DNA from: Trachythela sp. YZ-2020
Lineage: Eukaryota; Cnidaria; Anthozoa; Malacalcyonacea; Clavulariidae
Assembly: GCA_016169945.1 (NCBI GenBank)
Contig: JADLSH010000236.1
Span: 3,644,001-3,708,000, forward strand
Direction of reading: 5' to 3'
Length of the DNA: 64,000 nt
Shown here: positions 33,101 to 42,100 of the stretch, one piece after another
Layout of the letters: each line of letters starts with the position of its first letter
Numbering within the stretch: the first letter of the stretch is position 1
Made by a program: the position numbers and the translations under genes
The notes under the pieces: model-generated
What the model was told of the DNA's origin: nothing
Seen by the model: only the letters and a program-made list of their open reading frames with translations
The model's database searches: none

Positions 33101-36100
33101 AGTGCTGTAGCTCTTGGACCCATTGTTTTAGGCATATATTCGACAACGTCCGCGCGCGTCAGATAAACGTGCTCTCTCTCCAGGCAAAATCGCTTCTTTG
33201 TTTTCAACATGGGGCGCTATCCGAACGGTTGGTATTTGACAGTCCTTTTGACGTCTTAGCCCTAGATAACGTTCCATATTCGCATAGTATAGCTTTTGTT
33301 TTTCAGCATCATCCATATCTGTACATTGAAGAATATTTGACATCTCCTTATCTTTATGCATCATGTTAGCCATAAGCGGCGACGTTTCAAGCCTTTGTTT
33401 CTGTTCGTATCTATGCAACACATCCTCAGGAACCAATACCGTTCGTTTGGTATACTTCATTTTACCAAGAAACTTCCAAGTACACTTAGAACCGGTGGCA
33501 GGAGAGCTGTCAATAAATTTCTCCCTTTCTGATTAAGGTTTTCTTCTTTTGTTTTCTTGACACCTTTTTATTTGCTAACGCACGGAGATGTGTCTTGTAG
33601 CGCACCAAACGTCGCTTTTGACGAGGTGTTAGAGGGATAACGCCTTTAAGTAAATTCAGTGAACACTCGCAAATAGCCGTGAGGACATCCGCGGGAACAT
33701 TATCGGTAAGCAATTTTCGCAATTTAGGTTTAGATTTCACTATGACTTGAAGATAGGGAAGACTTCCTTTCATGTGCTTTGACATCTTGCAAATGATGGG
33801 TTTAGGTGACACACGCAACTTAAGTACGCTTCACATAGACAACTTGTCTTTCCTCAGGTAAAATGTTGGTTCTCAAGCGCATGTTTTCTGGTGTCAGCTG
33901 ATGACAGTAATCATTAAATATCCATATGGTTTACTTGTAGCATCATGAAACGATTCCAAAAGGTGATTCGTGTGTTTAGGAAACATTTGTTTGGCGAGTG
34001 TTGTAATCCCAAGCGAATCGCGCGGATTTCGGAATACCAACATGTAATGAGAATTCAGACTGATCGTTCGTGACAATTTACCAGGTGGAAATAGGTTTTG
34101 CGTAAGGTACAACACAGATATGCATCGATGATGGGAACCGCGCGTAAATAGATCTGACGCACGTTGATCATTGGAACATTGGGTCATTAAATCATCCAGT
34201 ACGACAAGGGAGTTATCATGTCCATCCGTCAAATCGTACAAGTCATTCGGAAATCCTTCTATCAGCTCAATGTTCGGTATAGATAATTCATCAAATTCTT
34301 TTTGATACTCTCCATAACAGTATATTACTTTGGTTGGAACAGGATAAAACAACTCCTCCAAACGATGTAGCATAGAACGAACCAAATACGATTTCCCACT
34401 CTGGCTTTGTCCACAAATATAAAAATTTGCAGGTGTTCTAAATCTCACATCCATAGTGTCCACAGGCAAAACACATAATGAATTTCAGCTGTTATGTCTG
34501 TGTAGTTTATAGTCGAAAGATACGTTTAGCGAGCGAAATCATTTTGCTGACAAAACTTTCTTTGATCTTAAACTTTGTGAAATCAAAGCTTTTAAGGTGG
34601 CTCGATACAGTTTTCAAAAATTCAGGTGTTCAACATTTTGAAATGATTAAACTCCCTACTTTTAGGTTTTATTCATCAGGTATCAGGGTTTTCATATATT
34701 TTGATGTTTCTAGTTTCAAATTATGTTAGTTTTAGTAACGCACAGTTCGTTGCTATGGCAACATACGCGTAAGAAATTCACTCTAAAATAGCCTATCGCC
34801 TCGTGTAGTTGGAAAAGAAGCACGGTGACCCCCAATTTTTTTTCGTGCATTATTTTACCTACAAGACAGACTAACAAAAGGCAAAATACAAAAAAATTCT
34901 GTAATGCCATTTTTTTGAAAAAGGCAAAAATGTCGTTTTCTTCGATAAAATTTTTTTGGCATTACAGAATTTTTTTATTTTTGGAACAATGAAAGACTTT
35001 TGCGGTGCAATACAGCATGCAAAATTTGAACATAGGTCACCGGACAAAATAATGAGATATAGCGCATTGTTTTTCAAAATTGGAATTTTTTAATGACGTC
35101 AGCAATTGACATGAAACGGTATATAACACGCGCAATGACGCGAGATGGCGCGAGCAACTCCTTACGTCAGATTATTTTTGTAAGTTTTTTCGTTAATATT
35201 CCCGCGCGCACAAATGGTCACACGGATTTGTTCATATAGTATGAAGTTTTGTTTTCGCGATTCTTGAATAAAGTTTTTGTGATTACTATATAGAGCCACC
35301 TTAAGAGGCGTAGCGGCTAAACGTACAGCTCTACGCGTAACGTGCTCGGAGCAAGAGTCATTCATCACATAAACCATTGTTGGGTAAGCTATGGCGCGAC
35401 CAAAATTGATAACATTCGTTTCGTGAAAAAGCGTAGTTAGATCACAGGAATAAACACGCGTTGCCATTTGTTCATACAATATTCTGTGATGTTCAAGACA
35501 AATATTTATATGATGCGATAACGTTTTCATGTCAATGTCAACGTTATTTTTCTGAAGCTCATCCAAAATCACTTCCATACTGCACAGTCAAAGACAGAAT
35601 GAATGCAGAAAGTAAACAACGTGTTTATTTATTTATAACCATAAAATACAAACATATGCTAACAGAATAATGTTCTGAAAATTGTAATTAATGTTCTGAA
35701 ATTAATTAATGTTCATGTTCTGAAAACTACGTGTTAAATCATCAAAGCAATTTTTAAAATAGTTATCTTCTTCTCGGCCTTGTACTGGTCCAGGCATAGT
35801 ATAGTTTACAGGCTGCAGCAAACCTTCTTCTTCGGGAGCCCATTCAAAATATCGACATGAGTTTTCCTTGTCGTTAGGACAACAGAAAAACATACGATCC
35901 TTGTTGACACCTTCTTTTTTTACTTTTCGGGTTGCACACGGGAGTCTGTGATGACAAGTCGGTCTCGTTGCCGGTACCACATCACTCCATAGCCAAAATG
36001 AACATGGACTCTTTTTGTCAGAACACACGAAAAACGGTCTTCCGTAACTCTCTCTCATCAAATCTTTGACCATACCGATTCTTGCAAGCTTATGGTCCCG

Positions 36101-39100
36101 TCACACTGTGGTTGTGGCTGATTCGTAGTCTCCAGGCAGCTATGGCTTTTTCAAATGGATAACCATCATCCTCTGAGCAAAAGAAATTACAACTTGGATT
36201 TTGACCACAGAACCAAAAGGAACCGTTTTGAGTTGTTGAATGAGCAGCTGGTTCTCCGTGTATAAACACTTCATTTTTGACAAGTTCTCTTCATAAAAAG
36301 TATGCACATAATGATAATTCTCCTCATCCCCTCAATTTATACTTTCCACCAAACACCCTAAGCCAATCATAGGTAAGTATAATGTTACTCACGTGCGCAC
36401 GCCCGTGCGCACACCCGTGTTGCTTATTATGACGTCATCGAATACTACCGTGCGCACACCCCGCCATTTTGAATACTAATTACTACCGTACGCACGTGCG
36501 CACACCCCGCCATTTTGAATATTTAATTATACGCTATAAATTATTCTCAAAATAATGGTTATTATTATCTCAGTACAAACATACCGTGCGCACGTACGCA
36601 CGTACGCACGTGACGCCATTTTTAATACTAATTACTTCCGGCGGTGGTTAGGCAGGTTAAGCTACTCGCGCCCCTATGGTCTACGCGAATTCTAATGGCG
36701 CGCGAATTTAAATACAAGTAAGGTATAGACAGGACCAAGGCCCCCCAGTCCCCACGCCCTTCCAGTAACTATTTTTGCCATTCCCATTGAAGGTCCTTTT
36801 TATCTACAGTAAGATATAAGCAAAATGAATGACATAGTTCAGAAGAGTGTTAATGTGGCCAATAACTAAACAATGCTTTTTTTATACGAAAGTTAAGCTC
36901 GGATGACACGGGATGTATAAAAATTTATAGAAAACATAGTGCAGGAAATCAATCTCCAGAGGCTCAAGAATGCAAATATTTTTTTAGGTGAGGACCCCCA
37001 GACCCCCTACAGGTTCGCACAGCTCTAGTTCACCAACTCCTTGTTAGGTTCCTTTGCTTAAGCCCTCCCTGACGAATTCCTAAAATGACCTGGTCCTAGC
37101 TGCATGTATTACAGCAAATTGAAATGAACAAACTGTCGCAAGGATCAAGGCACGAATTGTCGAATCATAACACCAACCTCGTATCCAAGGCTTCTGGGGG
37201 CCACAAGCGCAGAAGCCCTGAATACGAGGTTGAACATAACACCTGATTGGTCAAACGCCATTTCCTAAGTATAGCGTCAAATTCCGCGCTAAAATTATAT
37301 CTTAAACCTAAAATATTTGTATTTTTACGTGTGTTCAAATTTTTTTGGGCAAAAGCTGTGTATATCTCATTTAAAAGTATTCTATTCTAATGTCATATTT
37401 GTTTATTGATCTTTAACTGTATGAGATGTCTAGATTACCAATCATGAAAATATATTGTATAAACATTTTTTCAATTTCACAGCCCTAATAACTTAACCCT
37501 GAATAGAACATATTGTCATATATATAACCTGTCGATGTTGCACACGCAAAATTACCATTGCTATCCAAAGCAACGGCTGAGACTGTGTCGGGGTTGGACA
37601 CTTGTATTGCCTTTCCCCCAAGGAAACTATCAACAAGTAGTGGATAATCGTCGTAGTTTATATTTACTCTCAAGCTTGTCTCCCGTTCTATAAGATCTTC
37701 GGGATTACAAGTGGAAAAGCCTATTTTCTCAGCAAATTCCAGAGCTCCATCTCCAGATAAAGCGCAATGATGTGATTCCTCCATGATTTTTCTGGATATT
37801 GAAACAGGATTTAGAAAATGGCGTGCAGCCATCACTGCGCCTTCAAATGAAACATATGGAAGAAGGTAAATCTAGCGTTTGATACAGCCAGGTATTTGTC
37901 TGGCTAAAAACTAAAATAGAGCCTCCTGATTGGCTGATTACAGATCTCTCCAGTTTTCACGCCGAAATATGCCGAAAAGTTGTCACACCAGAAACATGCA
38001 GCTTAGCTGAGCTTCTGTGAATATAAAGTTCTTATGTAATGTTTGTGAAATTCACGAATAATTAAATAGCTTTGCATCCAATCAACTACGGATCAATACA
38101 TCACATGTATACCCTTGTAAACCCCAGGAAACCCCAGTACGAGTGTTTCGGTGGCGCAGTCGTCAGAGCAAGCGCCTTTCACCTCTCAGTCTTGAGTTCG
38201 ATTCTCGTTGAGGACTTTACTCATCACACTCATGTGAAAAGAGTAAGTCAACGCTCGGTCGAAAGTCGTGGGTTTTTTTTTATTTATTTAAACATATTTG
38301 GAAAACGTTTTCTCCAAGAGCTGGGGGCTTACGCTTACGTCGTGGGTTTTCTCCAGGCACTCCGGTTCCCTCCCACAGGGAAAGTTGACTGGGTGGGTTA
38401 GGATAGACAGATTAGGAAAGAAATATCACAATTGTAAAAATAAATAATGTGAGGCTAAGTACATAATATAGGTAAGCTAGGAGCCGGTTGTATAAAAGTC
38501 TTAACTACAGTACCTTTTAACTACCCGTTTTGTAGTTAAATACGGTAGTTAACTCTAGATCTAAAATTCGCGATTATGATTGGTTAACCTTTTCACTAAC
38601 TATAGTTAACTTTAACTACTCTTTTATACAACCGGCCTCAGGGGCGTAAATGTGGGGGGGGGGGGTTCACCCCATGCTTACAACCACTAGTACATGTATT
38701 TGTAACTATTAGCATGTTTGTTAATTGTTATTGATTTGAATGTGATTTACAAAGTATATATGTGACGTAAACTTTGAAGTTTGATTGGGTGTACGTAAGG
38801 CTCGTTAATTAGTAATGAATTTCACAACACGTATGAGCAATTAAGATGTCTGTGTTCAGCCAGAGAAAGAAAGGCAAACTTTCGTAAATTTAATCGATTT
38901 GTACTTGGCCTATGGTTATTAGCTTCTTAAATTTTCGTTTATTTAAAGAAATTTTATATCGTATTTTAGTTATCGTGCTAAAAGACGAACAAACACACAA
39001 ACACAAACCCAGGTGAAAACATGACATCCTGGGGGGGGGGGGGGGGAGAAATTAATGAATTTATAATATATGCATGAATGCTTGACTCAATTTGCTGGCC

Positions 39101-42100
39101 GCGGAAATATGAAGTGCCCTCTAGTTATTTAATATGTCATTCAATACCTGTGTTGAGTGTGTGTCCATCCATAATCATTGCATCGCATTCTACTTCACGA
39201 TTATTGTTCAATAATGATCCACGACCAGCATTAAAATATATGTTATCCTCCAAAACACGGACAGCTCCTTCTACAGCATCAACTGCCGTGCCATCGTTGT
39301 TCTGTTTATAGAATTAAATTGCAGATTGAGGTTTTGTCATTTTAATTAATGTTTTAATCAGCGACGGCGGAAATATTTTATGTCATTTTAGTTGTAGCTT
39401 TCCTGCACTGGGATTCTGATATAGTTTTCCTAACTTGACGCGTTTCGATCCGCTTCGATCTTCATTAGGAGGTATTTCACTTAAGTATGGAAGTTGATGT
39501 TTTGATGTTTTAAGTTAACGATTCGAAATGCTTCAGTTGCCTGACGATCGCAATTATCGTGAAACTATTAGTTTTGAAAACGGGTAAGCCTACAAACTTC
39601 CAGACGATTGGCCTTCTCTCGAAACATCGAAGTTCTTATTATATCTTTCAGGTACTGTTTACACAACAGTCAACAACCGCCGTCAAGACACTTCACGCAT
39701 GTCTGGATGCGCATGTGTCTGAGTATTGTACCACATGCGCTTGGTGAGAGCAAGAGTATGGTGTTTAAGGAGGCTCCCTACAGTTTTAATTCTGTGTCGC
39801 GGGATTTTGTTCACGCGCGGGATCTTCAACCACACGCGGGATTTGACCGTGTACGCGTGGCGGGTTTTTTAAAATTGCGATTGCGAATCACGATTGCGCC
39901 AAAATTTCGTTGTCCACACGCGTGGGTATTCGAGGGCTTGTCTCGCACATATATATATATGTAATATATACAAACCGCACAAGAGGTCTTTATCAGATTT
40001 AAAACATCGAGGCGCAGCCGAGTGTTTTAGATCTGATAAAGGCCGAACTGTAAGGTTTGTATATGACTTCTAAAATGACTCGTTTTGTATGCTCACTGGC
40101 GTTGGAATTTTGAAGATTGATGTTATCTACGCTGTAAAAATTGAAGGAGAAAATTTGAGCAAGTCTATATCAAATATATAGATCCGCTACGGGTCATGAG
40201 TTTCCTTTGTATTTTGCTTATGAATAATTAATGAATTTTAGAAGTAATATATATACATTGTAAATGCACTGCATCAGAATCGCTGGTTTGATTCCTGCCT
40301 TTTTGTCACTGCTCCCAGTTAGACATATATTTTCGGCTATTTTCGCTCGAAACAGTTCATCGTTCATATACTGTTGACTGTTTCAGTCTCCGCCGCAGAG
40401 GCTTCTTTGTTTTGATTCAGTCTATATTATTCGATCAGCTTTTTGCGGTTATCGGGTAGGCAGGCTGGGAGAATCTCCACACGCTTGTAATTCTTATTCC
40501 TCATTACCAGCCATTATCTCTAAGTGTCCCGGAACACCCCCTAGCTTTTATCCGGGCCGCGCTTCCTAGCCTGCCTGCCCGATCGATGCAAAGCAAAACT
40601 GCAAAAAGCCACTGATCGAATAAGCCTCTGCGGGAGGAGAGTGATACTGTTCCATCAAGTTATGCATGGACACTTACAGTCAAAATTTCATTTCCTGTTC
40701 TTGCAGCTTGGCATATTGCGTTCATAAGTTCTTCCTCACGCTTTCGAAAGATATGAATATAGTACGCGCCACCTTGAACAATAATTCGTGGAGTCGACGT
40801 TTCGTTTTCATGCCTTTCTTCAGTTTCTTTAAAAAGAAAGAAATTCGATTTCATTTTTCCCGTTTTCATTTTTTTCAGTATAAATTTCTGTAACAGAAAA
40901 AAGAACGGCAACAGAGATGGTAAAGGTCCTCTCTCCTCCGCAGAGGCTTTGGAATCCAAAGTTTAATACGTGCGCTAGATGGTAATAAATAAAATGCGCT
41001 AAACGGTAATATAATGAAGAAACCGCTAAACTTCATTATACTACCGTTTAGCGCATTTTATTTATTACCATCTAGCGCACGTATTAAACTTTGGATTCCA
41101 AAGCCTCTGCGGAGGAGAGAGGTAAAGATCCACACTAGGTGTTGATAAAAGGCGGACTATGGACGCGTACAGGACTCCTTTAATTAAACTGATACTTGCC
41201 ACTTTAAAATACTACATATTTTATAAAATTCCAGGGGGACTGGGCAACCGTACAGATAATTAAAAGTGCTATAACATATTTCAATGATCAAGTATCAGAC
41301 CGCCCGTCCTCAAATGTGAAACACCGCGATTCCGCCTGTCTGCGTCTGCGGTCTGCGTCCGCCTTTTATCTACACCTCTTATAACCACCAGGAATTCGAG
41401 GCCGTCGGCAGAAATTTTTGTTTTGCAGGCATACCGGGATGGGATTACTGTTGTATATGTGTGTTGTGAATGAGGCCAGTGCCACGACTTAAAAAAGCCT
41501 TCGCACTTTTCCCGTCGTTTGCACAAAATGGAATACTTCGTATAAGCAAAATATAGTTGCTCGAATGGTAAAAAAGCAAGATGTATGGGTTTAGTGTATT
41601 TATGCGATTCTTTCGAGATATCGATATTTTGATGGATATTTTATGTTTTACCGAGATGATATGGGAGAGGCTTGATTTGCCAAGCGTTTGCGCAAGCGCT
41701 TGATTAACAAGTGTACGAAATTAATGAAAAAACAGATTGGTAACTGCCGTTTTATTCTCAGATTGTCATTTAATACTATCAGGCGTTGTTTTCCTCTTCC
41801 ACTATCGTCGAGGAAACTCTTTCCTGTACAAATTTATGAAGTATTAGTTTAGATAGAAGAGATTTATTGCCCCCAATTCTGGAGAGACTTACAAATTTTC
41901 AGAAGATCTCTAACAATATCAATACATAAACTAACCCTAAGATAAAAGTTACAAATTACATCAATTTATACATGCAGCCACTCTGCTAAACATAGCAAGG
42001 ACACTTCGAGCTACTATAAGAAATTGTACTCTGTCCACCTCGTTATTACCATCAATGTTCAAGCCTCCAAGAAGGCTGTCGTAAATATCAGGATCTGACC

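Larger units (their letters stand above)
20338..36666 (+). mobile_element. Polinton/Maverick (adintovirus-like) element, degraded
   Basis: The ends are exact. Both termini begin AGTAGCTTAACCTGCC in inverted orientation, and a perfect 6-bp duplication CGCGCC flanks them at 20332-20337 and 36667-36672. Polintons typically have AG-starting ends and 6-bp duplications. The gene set is diagnostic: protein-primed polymerase B, retroviral-type integrase with chromodomain, penton-like, core, major capsid and adenain-like protease on the plus strand; packaging ATPase and accessory genes convergent on the minus strand. Only the penton-like and core frames are intact. Insertions are a SINE (23414-23765), a Helitron-like element with a Tigger inside it (28129-32584) and a TTAA MITE (34596-35300). 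Without these the element is about 10.8 kb, and it also lost part of polymerase and integrase. Confidence 0.9.

Noticed and set aside
33169..33369. Plus-strand frames over 32.8-33.4 kb and at 39.08-39.31 kb
   Set aside because: They are antisense shadows of the orphan Polinton gene and of asparaginase exon 3.
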